DNA from: Halomonas huangheensis | Lineage (GTDB): Bacteria; Pseudomonadota; Gammaproteobacteria; Pseudomonadales; Halomonadaceae | DNA: 64,000 bases | Assembly: GCF_001431725.1 (NCBI RefSeq) | Contig: NZ_CP013106.1 | Span: forward strand, 1,736,001-1,800,000 | Direction: 5' to 3' | Part shown: positions 43,124 to 53,115 of the stretch, piece by piece | How the letters are laid out: every line of letters starts with the position of its first letter | Numbering within the stretch: position 1 is the first letter of the stretch | Translations under genes and position numbers: made by a program | Notes under the pieces: model-generated | Seen by the model: the letters and a program-made list of their open reading frames with translations, nothing else | The model's database searches: none | Told to the model about the DNA's origin: nothing

Positions 43124-43881
43124 TCAGGGTTTGAGGCGATAGCCGCTGCGGAATATCGCCTGAACGATCACCAGTGATATCACCATGAACAGCACAATCA
43201 TGCCGAGGCTGACCCAGATGCTGACATCGCCGACGCCGTAGAAGCTCCAGCGAAAGCCGGATACCAGATAGACCACCGGATTGAACAGGGTCACGGTCTG
43301 CCATACCGGCGGCAGCATATCGATGGAGTAGAAGGTGCCGCCAAGGAAAGTCAGCGGGGTGATGATCAGTAGCGGGACCAGCTGCAGTTTTTCGAAGCCG
43401 TCCGCCCAGATGCCGATGATGAAGCCGAGCAGACTGAAGGTCAGTGCGGTCAACACCAGGAACAGGATCATCATCAGCGGGTGAGCAATGCTGAAGGGCA
43501 CGAACAGGCTGGCGGTGGCCAGCACGATCAGGCCGAGGATGATCGATTTACTGGCCGCCGCACCGACATAGCCGATAACGATCTCCAGCGGCGTAATCGG
43601 CGCCGAGAGAATCTCGTAGATCGAGCCGGTGAAGCGCGGAAAGAAGATACCGAAGGACGCGTTGGATACGCTCTGGGTCAACAGCATCAGCATGATCAGG
43701 CCCGGCACGATAAAGGAGCCGTATTCGATGCCGCCGACCTGGCTGATGCGCGAACCGATGGCGGAACCGAACACCACAAAGTAGAGCGAGGTCGACAATA
43801 CTGGCGATACGATACTCTGCGCTACGGTACGCATGGCTCGAGCCATCTCGGCGACGTAGATGGACTTGATGGCGATGAGAT

Positions 43882-43885
<4 letters not shown>
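43124..43885 (-). CDS. ABC-2 type transporter permease (YadH-like)
   Basis: A 253-residue membrane protein with about six hydrophobic segments, matching the YadH/ABC-2 fold ([43 protein letters not shown]). It overlaps the ATPase gene by four bases (ATGA). The YadGH pair of E. coli is an uncharacterised exporter. The hairpin at 43061-43089 follows it. Confidence 0.92.
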
Positions 43886-44811
<926 letters not shown>

Positions 44812-44886
44812 TGCTTCCTGCACGATACATGACTCCAGAGGATACAAGAGGCACCAGCTTGCTTGTGATCGGCGAGGTGGTGATCT

Positions 44887-45432
44887 TCAGTGGCGTGGTG
44901 GTACGTCCAGCATACGTGGCAATACATCTTCGGCCTTGCGACTGAAGCGGCGATGGAATGCCATCAATACGTGTACCAGTGCCAGCACGAAAAGGGTCCA
45001 GCCCAACCAGCCGTGCAACAGGTTGGCCGGCGCCATCAGCCATTCGATCTTGCCGCTTTCGAAGCCGGACATCAGTGGTAATCCAAAGGGCTCGAAGCTA
45101 CGCCCCGAGCCATACTGGCGCAGCAGGGCGATGCTCGGAATCACCAACAGCAGCGCGTAGAGAACAATATGCCCCAGTCTGGCCAGTGCGCTGACGCTGG
45201 CAGGGCGTCGTGCATGATTGACCAGTGCCCAGCCGAGGCGCAATACCATCAGCACAAGAATGCTGAAGCCGGTTGGTTTATGGGTGGCCCAGAGTAGCTC
45301 GTCCAGCCAGGAATCTTCTGCCAGCGAGGTGACTGTTGCGGTTGTCAGTTGCCAGACTACCAGTGCGGCAACGCCCCAATGCAAGGCTCGGGTAAGGGTA
45401 CCGTAGCGTTGAGGGGTATCCATTGCGGGCAT
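44887..45432 (-). CDS. Cytochrome b561 family protein
   Basis: A 181-residue integral membrane diheme cytochrome b with four hydrophobic segments. The first histidine is in YGTLTRALHWGVAALVV. LDELLWATHKPTGFSILVLMVLR has the second conserved histidine, and HGWLGWTLFVLALVHVLMAFHRRF the last pair. This CybB-type protein oxidises quinol and can protect from superoxide. ATG 45432 has GGGAG upstream. It lies alone between the ABC pair and a purine-rich stretch. Confidence 0.88.
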   Translation of the reverse strand: MPAMDTPQRYGTLTRALHWGVAALVVWQLTTATVTSLAEDSWLDELLWATHKPTGFSILVLMVLRLGWALVNHARRPASVSALARLGHIVLYALLLVIPSIALLRQYGSGRSFEPFGLPLMSGFESGKIEWLMAPANLLHGWLGWTLFVLALVHVLMAFHRRFSRKAEDVLPRMLDVPPRH

Positions 45433-45579
45433 GGTGTGCTCCCTGGTTGCGCTGTAATCGGTTCCAGCATAGCCGCTTGATGGGAAACTTCTACGTTATA
45501 AACGAGGAGACGAGTCGATCTGAAAAAAAGAAGGAAGTGGGAGGAGGAAAGAGAGAGAAAGAAAGAGGGGAATGACGAT

Positions 45580-45601
45580 GGCCCCGCGCAGACGCGGGGC
45601 C
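45580..45601 (-). terminator. Terminator behind ppiC
   Basis: GGCCCCGCG (45580-45588) pairs with CGCGGGGCC (45593-45601) around a 4-base loop. On the minus strand it is followed by a long pyrimidine-rich run, the complement of the purine tract at 45521-45570. Confidence 0.7.
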
Positions 45602-45620
45602 GGAGGGCACTGGCGTGGAC

Positions 45621-45899
45621 TCAGCCGCGGCTGGTGATTTCCAGCAGGTGATAGCCGAACTGGGTCTTCACCGGGCCGTGAACCTTGTTCAGGTCACCGG
45701 AGAAAACCACTTCATCAAACTCGCGTACCATCTGACCGGGACCGAAGCTGCCGAGGTCTCCGCCCTGACGGCCGGAAGGGCAGTTGGAGTTGTTGCGAGC
45801 CACATCAGCGAAGTCGCGACCGCCTTCGATCTCGGACTTGAGCGCGAGGCACTGTTCTTCGGTGTCGACGAGGATATGACGGGCAGTGGCCTGTACCAT
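45621..45899 (-). CDS. ppiC: Parvulin-type peptidyl-prolyl isomerase PpiC
   Basis: A 92-residue single-domain parvulin, the size of E. coli PpiC (93). It starts with ATARHILVDTEEQCLALKSEI and contains the active-site segment NNSNCPSGRQGGDLGSFGPGQM followed by HGPVKTQFGYHLLEI. It is a cytoplasmic folding catalyst. The start has GGGGAAGCTCC-like weak ribosome-binding sequence upstream. It is transcribed alone and ends at a GC-rich hairpin. Confidence 0.95.
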   Translation of the reverse strand: MVQATARHILVDTEEQCLALKSEIEGGRDFADVARNNSNCPSGRQGGDLGSFGPGQMVREFDEVVFSGDLNKVHGPVKTQFGYHLLEITSRG

Positions 45900-46008
45900 G
45901 GGGAAGCTCCTGGGGAAAATGAAACGGCAAGGCTAGCATGAGCGCTCTTGTGAGGCACCCCCGATGAGCCACTGTTATCGGTGAAAGGGATGGAAGAAGG
46001 ACGAAATC

Positions 46009-46545
46009 GTGCAGAGTAACCATGAGCACAATGATGGCATCAGGCTGGCTCGGATACTGGTCAGCGCTTGCCTGATGGGCGATCCAGTGCGCTATGACGC
46101 CGGGCACAAGTGGCTGGCCGATGAGCGTCTGCGGCACTGGCAACAACAGCGGCGTCTGGTGGTGGTCTGTCCCGAAGTAGCTGGCGGCCTGCCGACTCCC
46201 AGACCTGCCGCCGAGATTCAGCAAGCCAGCGGGGCAGATGTGTTGGCCGGCGAGGCACGCATTCTCGATGCCGATCACAATGACCCGACCGAAGCTTTCG
46301 TGCGTGGTGCTCATCTGGCACTGGAGGCGGCCAACCGACATGGCTGCCGTCTGGCGTTGTTGACTGAAGGCAGCCCATCCTGCGGAAGTGGCAGTATCTA
46401 CAGCGGTGACTTCAGTGGTGTCCGGCAGCAGGGCGAAGGCGTTACCGCGGCACTGTTGCGAGCCCATGGCATTGAAGTCTTCAGTCAGCAGCAGCTCGAT
46501 GCACTGGAACGTCGATTGGCCGAGCTCGACCGTGCCAGCCAGTGA
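46009..46545 (+). CDS. DUF523 protein, TudS-like thiouracil desulfurase family
   Basis: A 178-residue protein of DUF523. Conserved cysteines lie in SACLMGDPVRYDAG, VVCPEVAGGLPTPR and LLTEGSPSCGSGSIYSG. In TudS, a member of this family, such cysteines hold an iron-sulfur cluster that removes sulfur from thiouracil. Whether this protein does the same is an inference from the family. GTG 46009 is the only start ahead of the conserved part and has AAGGA upstream. Its last codons begin the tandem array 46534-46578. Confidence 0.8.
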   Translation: MQSNHEHNDGIRLARILVSACLMGDPVRYDAGHKWLADERLRHWQQQRRLVVVCPEVAGGLPTPRPAAEIQQASGADVLAGEARILDADHNDPTEAFVRGAHLALEAANRHGCRLALLTEGSPSCGSGSIYSGDFSGVRQQGEGVTAALLRAHGIEVFSQQQLDALERRLAELDRASQ

Positions 46546-46578
46546 CTACGCATCCAGTAACTACGCAGCCAGTGACTA
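46534..46578 (+). repeat. Tandem array, 15 bp x 3, spanning two convergent stop codons
   Basis: Units at 46534, 46549 and 46564, consensus CGCAGCCAGTGACTA. The first contains the TGA stop of the DUF523 gene; the last ends with CTA, the TAG stop of the ChaN gene on the minus strand. The entire intergenic space between these two genes is this array. Confidence 0.92.
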
Positions 46579-47766
46579 CGGCGTCACCGGTAAAGTCACC
46601 AGTTGCTGACGCCATTGACCATCGCGCAGGACCTCCACCGGTATCAGGCTACCCGGCAGAGCGCGGTCCATCATGGCGCGGACTTCCGCCGGCTCGCTGA
46701 CCTCGTGACCGGCTATACGCAGTACCTGATCCCTGGCTTGCAGGCCGGCATATTGTGCGGGGCTGTTTTCTGCGACTTCGGCAATGACCAGTGAGTCTGT
46801 CTCTTGCTCAAGGTCGATACCGAGTGTCGGAGTTGCTGTGGGGGAGCTGTGCGGTTCGGTGACGAATACTGCATCGGCGAGCTCATGAGGCGCGCTACAG
46901 GCTTCGTTGGCTTCAAGGGGAATCAGTCCACTGACAGCAGTGATGCCATGGCCTGCCAGTTGATGGGCAATACCGTCAGCGTACTCGACATGACCCCGTC
47001 CAACGATGCCGATCACCAGCGGGTGCTGGTGACTGGCGTTGGCCAGGCTAGCGGCCATGGCACTGTCCCAGACCAGTTGCGCACGGATAAAGGCATCACT
47101 GACGCTGTCACTCAGTTGCTCCGTAGTGTGTTGCTGGAAGCTTTCCAGCAAACGGCTACGGTAATGAGCACTCGGCGGCAGGGGAACCGGTACGCCATGG
47201 CGTTGCTCGAGCGACCACTGCTCGCTGCTCGGTTCCGTCAGCTCACGGCGTTGCTGAGCAGTGACGTTGAGTGCCACCAGTGGCAGGCGGTGATCGCGGG
47301 CGAAATGCATGATCGGAAGGTAGAGATCGGCATCGCGGCCCCAGTAGCGATACCAGTGGGTTTTATCCAGTAATTGCCGCTCATTCAGCTCGCCAGCGAC
47401 CCATTGGTCCAGAGCGGGCTGAGCGTCACGCGGCAGCATCTCGAGGCCGATGGCCATATCCGCCTGCCGTGAGTGAAGTGCCGCAATGGTGTTCAACTGC
47501 CAACGGTGGTGGGCCGATTGATCATGCTGTTCACCGAGCAGCACGACCTGTTGGCTGGCCAGGGTTTGCCAGCCCATGGACGGTTGAGGTCCCGCGGCAC
47601 CGGTACCTGGTGTCAGCCATTGGCCGGGTGTGGCGCAGGGGCTTGCCGCAGCGGACAGGTTAGCGGTCAGCAGCAGGGCCGTTGTCAGGCACGTCAATAT
47701 CAGGTCTCGCCGGTAGCGAGCGGAAAAACCGGCCTGCTGATTGGCCTGTGCCCCGAGTCTAACCAT
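46576..47766 (-). CDS. ChaN-family protein with C-terminal PDZ domain
   Basis: A 396-residue exported protein. ATG 47766 (MVRLGAQ...) has GGGAG upstream. A hydrophobic stretch near residues 20-40 is a signal peptide. Residues about 70-280 form a ChaN-type domain (VVLLGEQHDQSAHHRWQL; GLEMLPRDAQPALDQWV; VGRGHVEYADGIAHQL), related to heme-binding ChaN/EreA-like proteins. The C-terminal 80 residues form a PDZ domain (LVIAEVAENSPAQYAGLQARDQVLRI). ChaN is associated with heme binding and iron regulation in Campylobacter; function here is uncertain. Confidence 0.8.
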   Translation of the reverse strand: MVRLGAQANQQAGFSARYRRDLILTCLTTALLLTANLSAAASPCATPGQWLTPGTGAAGPQPSMGWQTLASQQVVLLGEQHDQSAHHRWQLNTIAALHSRQADMAIGLEMLPRDAQPALDQWVAGELNERQLLDKTHWYRYWGRDADLYLPIMHFARDHRLPLVALNVTAQQRRELTEPSSEQWSLEQRHGVPVPLPPSAHYRSRLLESFQQHTTEQLSDSVSDAFIRAQLVWDSAMAASLANASHQHPLVIGIVGRGHVEYADGIAHQLAGHGITAVSGLIPLEANEACSAPHELADAVFVTEPHSSPTATPTLGIDLEQETDSLVIAEVAENSPAQYAGLQARDQVLRIAGHEVSEPAEVRAMMDRALPGSLIPVEVLRDGQWRQQLVTLPVTP

Positions 47767-48031
47767 GGTGGTGCTCCCTTTCCTGATTGAAACCCCTGAA
47801 ATCCATATCGGTTGCCCCTTTGAGGGCATCGCGTTCTCGTTACGCCGAAGGCTATACATGGCCCAGCACGGTCACATTCCTTCAGTGGCCGGGGTACCAT
47901 AGCTTCTGGTTGTGTGCAGAAAGAATGAGTGTTCGCAGGGCTTGTCACATGGCGAGTGCCCATGAGCAGGATGCGACACACTGCGGCAGAGCGACCCTTC
48001 ATTCAGCAAATACCCCGGAGCAGTAGAGAGT

Positions 48032-49255
48032 ATGCCTCTTGATCACGCCCAGCGCTTTGCCCATCTGACCGAACTGTTGGTGCGCTGGCAGTGGTTATGG
48101 GCGCCGGCGCCCTTTGTGCACCGTCATTCGCCTTGGCTTGGAGCATCATCGGACCAGATCGAGGCCGCGCAGGCAATCGGTGCCTGTCTGACGGCTCTGG
48201 AGGACGATGATTGTCAGCGCCTGCAGCATGAGCCCTACACAGGCACGCCTCTAGCGCAATGGCTGCCGGTGACGGAACTGCGGGAGCTGGCTCAAGTGAG
48301 CCCGGCCCAGGGCATTATGAGCTCTTTTCCCGACAGTTGGGCGCAGCACGTGAGTGGGCGCAAGTGGCAGCAGATGCAAGCTTTCGCACCCCATGTGATG
48401 ATGCCTGGCGAGGGGCGGTTGGTGGAGTGGTGCGCCGGCAAGGGGCATCTCGGACGGCTGATGGCTCGCTGGCAACAGCAGCCGGTGGTGGGACTGGAGT
48501 GGCAGCCGGCCTTGTGTGTTGACGGTCAACATCTGGCCGATCATCAACAACTCGCTGTCGAGATGGTCTGCCACGATGTCATGCAGCCAGAGGTGGAACA
48601 GTGGCTCACCGAAGGCGGTGCGGTGGCGGCGCTACATGCCTGTGGCGATCTGCATGTGCGGCTGGTGGAGTTGGTGCGGGAGCGCGGGACCTCGCTGACG
48701 TTGGCACCCTGTTGTTATCAGCGGACCAGCGCTGAACACTATCGGCCACTATCGCGCGAGGGGCAGGCGCTGAGCCGTAATCTGGGGCTGGAGCTGACCC
48801 GGGAACATCTGGCAATGGCCGTGCAGGAAACCGTAACCGCATCACGCGGAGAGCAACGCAAGCGCGAGCGCGGCAATGCCTGGCGGCTGGGCTTCGATGA
48901 GTTGCAGCGTGAACAACGCGGGCGTGATGAGTACCTTCCGGTACCGAGCCTTGCCTATGGACGCATGCCGGATCAATTCGCGGATTTCTGCCGTTGGGCG
49001 GCGCACCGGAAGGGTATCGAACTGGCCGGTGAGATCGACTGGGCGCATTACGAAAGCAGAGGGTGGCTGCGCCTGCGGGACACCAATCGCTACGAATTGG
49101 TGCGGCACCTGTTTCGCCGCCCGCTGGAAGTCTGGTTGGTCCTCGATCGAGTCTTGTGGCTGGAGGAGGCCGGCTTCGATGTCGAGCTGTCCGAATTCTG
49201 TGCTCGTGAGCTGACACCTCGCAATCTGCTGATCAAGGCTGTACCACCGCGGTAG
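48032..49255 (+). CDS. SAM-dependent methyltransferase (Methyltransf_32-like)
   Basis: A 407-residue protein with a central methyltransferase fold. VEWCAGKGHLGRLMA is the SAM-binding motif I, GLEWQPALCVDGQHLA follows, and ALHACGDLHVRLVEL then LAPCCYQR form the putative active region, as in GSTCD-like methyltransferases. The N- and C-terminal parts have no recognised domain. The substrate is unknown. It stands alone, with 265 bp upstream containing no gene and a strong bidirectional terminator after it. Confidence 0.75.
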   Translation: MPLDHAQRFAHLTELLVRWQWLWAPAPFVHRHSPWLGASSDQIEAAQAIGACLTALEDDDCQRLQHEPYTGTPLAQWLPVTELRELAQVSPAQGIMSSFPDSWAQHVSGRKWQQMQAFAPHVMMPGEGRLVEWCAGKGHLGRLMARWQQQPVVGLEWQPALCVDGQHLADHQQLAVEMVCHDVMQPEVEQWLTEGGAVAALHACGDLHVRLVELVRERGTSLTLAPCCYQRTSAEHYRPLSREGQALSRNLGLELTREHLAMAVQETVTASRGEQRKRERGNAWRLGFDELQREQRGRDEYLPVPSLAYGRMPDQFADFCRWAAHRKGIELAGEIDWAHYESRGWLRLRDTNRYELVRHLFRRPLEVWLVLDRVLWLEEAGFDVELSEFCARELTPRNLLIKAVPPR

Positions 49256-49275
49256 GCTCCAGTGCCTTGAACGGA

Positions 49276-49304
49276 ACGGCCCGGGCATAAAAAGCCCGGG
49301 CCGT
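49276..49304. terminator. Bidirectional terminator between the methyltransferase gene and the NhaP gene
   Basis: ACGGCCCGGGC pairs with GCCCGGGCCGT around ATAAAAA. GGTTTCTT follows on the plus strand. It serves two convergent genes. Confidence 0.8.
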
Positions 49305-49335
49305 GGTTTCTTGCGACAGCTGGAATCGTCGGTTG

Positions 49336-50631
49336 CTAACGCTTGGGCTTGCGGAAGTTGTCCTGCTCCCAGACCTTGGCGCGCTTGATCATGGGAGTGA
49401 TGCTGGAGCCCTGAACCAGAATCGAGAACACTGCCACCGAATAGGTCATCACCAGAATGATCTCACGCACATCGATGCCCTTGTCGGGAACCACCATGAT
49501 GCCGGCGGGAACTGACATCGCCATCGCCAGCGAGAGGCCGCCACGCAGGCCACCCCAGGTAAGAATCGGCACCGACCAGGGGTTGTAGGTGCGGAACCGA
49601 TTGAAGCCGAAATAGACGGTGCGTACGCTGACGAAACGACCGGCCAGCGCCAGTGGAATGGCGGCCAACGCCAGTACCCAGTCTTCGGGATGGAACGAGA
49701 ATGCCAACATGACCATGCCGATCAGCAGGAACAGCACACCATTGAGGAATTCGTCGACCAGTTCCCAGAAATGGTCGAGCTGCTGTCGGCTTTCCTCGGA
49801 GAACCCCTTGCTGCGGGTGCGGTTGCCGATGATCAGACCCGCTACGACCATTGCCAACGGCCCGGATACGTGGAGGACCTCGGCAAACACATAGCCCGAT
49901 GTTGGCACCAGCATGGTCAGCATCAGTTCTATCGAGTGCTGATTGGTCTGCTTGATCAGGAAGTGGAACACCCGCCCCAGCACAAAACCGTAGACAATGC
50001 CGCCGACCGCTTCCTGCAGGAACAGATGTGAGACGCTGAGGAATGTAGGCTGTGTGTCACCGAACGCAATGGCAAAAATGGTCACGAAGACCACCAGGCC
50101 AAAGCCATCATTGAACAGTGACTCACCCTCCACCTGAGTCGAAATACGACGTGGGGCGTTCATCTTCTTGACGATGGCCAGCACCGCAATCGGATCGGTA
50201 GGCGAGATCAAGGCCCCGAATAACAGGCAGTAGATCAAGTCGAAATCAATGCCCAGCAGTGACACGACCCCCCACAGCGCGAAGCCGATGAAGAAGGTGG
50301 ATATCAGTGTACTGCCCATGGCCAGTACAGCGATTTCCCATTTCTGGTCACGCAGATGAGGAAGTTTGGTGCCAAGTGCGCCGGCAAACAGCAAAAATCC
50401 GAGCATTCCCTTTAAAAGGAAATCCTCGAAATTCAACTGGTTGATGGCATCTGCAGCCTGGTTATCAATGGTAACCCAACTGACATGGCCGGCAATCGCA
50501 ATGATCAGAGAAAGCACCAGTGCACCGGCTGTAATGGCGATCGTCGTCTGAAACTTGAGGAACCTTTCGTTGATCAATGAGATTACCATCGCCATCACGG
50601 CGAGTAGGCATAGAGTGGCGTACACCGACAT
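49336..50631 (-). CDS. Na+/H+ antiporter, CPA1/NhaP family
   Basis: A 431-residue cation/proton antiporter with about 12 hydrophobic segments. GALISPTDPIAVLAIVKKM and QVEGESLFNDGFGLVVF carry the conserved ion-binding aspartates of the CPA1 family. WGGLRGGLSLAMAMS near the end is another hallmark. Such antiporters export sodium in exchange for protons, fitting a salt-tolerant organism. It ends at the bidirectional terminator. A long spacer separates it from the AraC gene. Confidence 0.92.
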   Translation of the reverse strand: MSVYATLCLLAVMAMVISLINERFLKFQTTIAITAGALVLSLIIAIAGHVSWVTIDNQAADAINQLNFEDFLLKGMLGFLLFAGALGTKLPHLRDQKWEIAVLAMGSTLISTFFIGFALWGVVSLLGIDFDLIYCLLFGALISPTDPIAVLAIVKKMNAPRRISTQVEGESLFNDGFGLVVFVTIFAIAFGDTQPTFLSVSHLFLQEAVGGIVYGFVLGRVFHFLIKQTNQHSIELMLTMLVPTSGYVFAEVLHVSGPLAMVVAGLIIGNRTRSKGFSEESRQQLDHFWELVDEFLNGVLFLLIGMVMLAFSFHPEDWVLALAAIPLALAGRFVSVRTVYFGFNRFRTYNPWSVPILTWGGLRGGLSLAMAMSVPAGIMVVPDKGIDVREIILVMTYSVAVFSILVQGSSITPMIKRAKVWEQDNFRKPKR

Positions 50632-51167
50632 TAGTGGGAGCCTCTGGGGTCAATGGATGAGCTGGGAGTGTCCGGCCGAGATGCGGCGGAGCACTGAAAT
50701 TCGGGAGGGGAGTATGTATCGCCCGGCAATGGCAGGGGCTGACATCACCTGACTCGAGAGCTGATCGGCGCGAGGCGATCAGGGCGGTCGAGGTGAGCGA
50801 TACAGAGATGTCCATCGAAGCATCTAATCCTGAGGATGACGCCTGCCCGGCGGCACAGGATCGGGCAGGGGAAAGTGCTTGCCGGTGTTTCTTGTCTACT
50901 GGCTGGCAGAGGCAGCAGCGCCGGCGGGCTCAACGCAATGCGGAGCGCTTCGCAACAACGCGGATTCCGAGGCCAGCCAGGTACCAGATCGGGACCGGCT
51001 GTGCAGCGCAGCAAAGTATACGCCTGTCGTTACCCCGGTGCAGCTGGTGTGGCGCATTTTTTAAAGGTTTGTGTGCAATTATTGTTGTTGTTGAAAAGAT
51101 ACTCTGCGCGACAGTCGCAGGCTGCATCAGTGTATCCTCGAGAAATATACCGATGGCGAGGTAGGCA
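50632..51167. other. 536-bp spacer between divergent nhaP and the AraC regulator gene
   Basis: No gene or repeat recognised. A short ATTATTGTTGTTGTTG stretch lies near 51080 and AT-rich bases at 51055-51110 may hold the AraC gene promoter, but no good -35/-10 pair was found. Confidence 0.4.
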
Positions 51168-52016
51168 ATGACGCAACAAGGTGATCGTGACCGTCCTGTG
51201 GCGATCCCGGCCGAGAGCGGCGCGTTGCAACTGGTCGAGTTGCCGCCGCTGGTGCTGCCTGATCTGAGTGTACGACGATGGTTGCCGTCACCGGAGTTGC
51301 GGCCCTGGGTCGACCTGTACTGGTTGGCTGAAGGCCAGGCACCGTCGGTCATTCAAGCGCATGGCTATGCTGACGGCGGAACTACCTTGCTCTTCGAGGG
51401 GCTGGATTCCACACAGCCGGAGGGATACTGGGAAGCGCGGCCGTACCATGGGGTTCGGCGTTTTGCGGTCAGTCATCGAGCCATGGGAGTGAGATTGTGT
51501 CCCGGTGGCGCCTGGCAATTGGCCGGAGGCCGACGACGAGGACGCTACCTGGCAGAAGTGCTCGATGGTGAACCGTCATGGCTTACCCCGTTGGCCGAAG
51601 AACTCGCCGAGTTGCTGACGCTGGGGCAGCGCCTGGTGCATCTGGATGCCTTCCTGTGTCGACTGGCGCATGATGCTGGACTCGCCATCGATACGGTGCA
51701 ACGTGTCCTGCCGATCCTGACCCAGAGCGAGGTACCGGTTGCTGCGTGGCAGAGTCGCATTGGCATCACCAGACGTGGGCTGGAGCGTATCTTCGAGCGT
51801 CAGGTCGGAATGTCACCTGGCCAATTGGCGTTGGCCTGGCGCATCAAGGCCGCGCGTCAGGCGCTGACCGATAGCACGGCGGCGATTGCCGAGATTGCCG
51901 TGGATACCGGGTTCCATGACCAGGCGCATCTCACTCACGCCTTCAGGCGTATCGTTGGTGAACCCCCCGGAGCATATCGGCGGCGAAAATGGTCGCAAAT
52001 CTACAATCGTCGCTGA
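51168..52016 (+). CDS. AraC-family regulator with N-terminal DUF6597-type domain
   Basis: A 282-residue regulator. The N-terminal sensor region (RRWLPSPELRPWVDLYWLAEG; GVRLCPGGAW) is of the type found in AraC proteins with DUF6597. The C-terminal AraC DNA-binding domain has two helix-turn-helices (RIGITRRGLERIFERQVGMS; AAIAEIAVDTGFHDQAHLTHA) and the usual FRRIVGEPPGAYRR end. ATG 51168 has GAGGTAGGC upstream. A carboxymuconolactone-decarboxylase-family gene follows 47 bp downstream and is its probable target or operon partner. Confidence 0.9.
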   Translation: MTQQGDRDRPVAIPAESGALQLVELPPLVLPDLSVRRWLPSPELRPWVDLYWLAEGQAPSVIQAHGYADGGTTLLFEGLDSTQPEGYWEARPYHGVRRFAVSHRAMGVRLCPGGAWQLAGGRRRGRYLAEVLDGEPSWLTPLAEELAELLTLGQRLVHLDAFLCRLAHDAGLAIDTVQRVLPILTQSEVPVAAWQSRIGITRRGLERIFERQVGMSPGQLALAWRIKAARQALTDSTAAIAEIAVDTGFHDQAHLTHAFRRIVGEPPGAYRRRKWSQIYNRR

Positions 52017-52063
52017 GGACATCTCGCGATCATGGCAGGGTCAAACTGTCAGGAGACGTGACC

Positions 52064-52510
52064 ATGTCTGTACAACTTACCCGTGAGCAGTTCTACGCAC
52101 AGCAGCCCCAGATTACCCGCTCGTTGCGCGAACTCTATGAGGCCAGTACTCAGCAGTTGGACGAGCGCCTGGTGTGTCTGGTGTTGCTGCGTAGTTCTCA
52201 GCTCAACGGCTGTGCCTTCTGTCTGCACATGCATGATGAGCACGCTCGCCGCGTGGGGGAAACTCCAGACCGCCTCGCGCAGATCGCCGCCTGGCACGAG
52301 GCGCGCTGTTTCAGTGAGCGTGAGCGGGCCGCGCTGGCCTGGACCGATGCGCTGACGCAACTGGCCATCCATGCCCCCAGTGAGGCCCAGCGTGCGCAGC
52401 TTGCAGAGCACTTCAGCGTCGAGGAACGTGTCAATCTGAGTGCCTTGATCGTGACCATCAACAGCTGGAACCGGTTCGCGGTTGGCTTCTCGTTCACACC
52501 GGGCGAATAA
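52064..52510 (+). CDS. Carboxymuconolactone decarboxylase/AhpD-family protein
   Basis: A 148-residue alpha-helical protein. LNGCAFCLHMHDEHARR carries the redox-active CxxC and the conserved histidine of the AhpD-like branch, so a peroxide or disulfide reductase role is more likely than true decarboxylation. ERAALAWTDALTQLA is a second conserved stretch. ATG 52064 has AGGAG upstream. It follows the AraC regulator gene, a common pairing. Confidence 0.88.
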   Translation: MSVQLTREQFYAQQPQITRSLRELYEASTQQLDERLVCLVLLRSSQLNGCAFCLHMHDEHARRVGETPDRLAQIAAWHEARCFSERERAALAWTDALTQLAIHAPSEAQRAQLAEHFSVEERVNLSALIVTINSWNRFAVGFSFTPGE

Positions 52511-52523
52511 GCGTCAAGAGTGG

Positions 52524-52994
52524 TTAGCGCACCCGGTAGGGATCGGGTGCTCCGCTTTCCGGACGCCAGCGGCTGCGCTCGCCATGCAGCGTCAATACCA
52601 GTTGGCGGGCGCCACCCTGGTCGCGGTGCTCACATAGATAAATACCTTGCCAGGTACCCAGCGCCAGGCGTCCTTCTGTTACCGGGACGCTGACACTCGA
52701 ACCCAGCAGGCTGGCCTTGAGATGGGCCGGCATATCGTCACTGCCTTCATAGGTATGACGATAGTAGGGGGCATCTTCCGGCACCATCGCATTGAAGTGG
52801 CTCTCGAAGTCCTGACGCACCGTCGGGTCGGCGTTCTCGTTGATGGTCAGAGAGGCCGAGCTGTGCTGGATGAAGACATGCAGCAGACCGGCTCGAGCCT
52901 CGGCCAGCGCTGGCATGGCCTTGACGATCTCATCGGTGATCAAATGAAAGCCGCGCTGACGCGGCGCAAGGCGCAGGGTTGTCTGATGCCACAT
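52524..52994 (-). CDS. YjbQ/UPF0047 family protein
   Basis: A 156-residue protein of the UPF0047 (YjbQ) family, a trimeric metal-binding fold. LLHVFIQHSSASLTINENADP and ALGTWQGIYLCEHRDQGGARQL are its conserved motifs with histidines. Members can show weak thiamine-phosphate synthase activity, but the natural role is unsettled. It converges on the carboxymuconolactone-family gene with 13 bp between stops. Confidence 0.9.
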   Translation of the reverse strand: MWHQTTLRLAPRQRGFHLITDEIVKAMPALAEARAGLLHVFIQHSSASLTINENADPTVRQDFESHFNAMVPEDAPYYRHTYEGSDDMPAHLKASLLGSSVSVPVTEGRLALGTWQGIYLCEHRDQGGARQLVLTLHGERSRWRPESGAPDPYRVR

Positions 52995-53115
52995 GGTGCG
53001 GAAATTTCTCTTGCGGGATATGTCTTATCGTAGCGCATTGCGTCGCAAGAGTTCGAACATCAAGCCCCCTGGCGGTCGAGCAGGTCTGGTATCTATCAGC
53101 GATACATGCTGGCCG

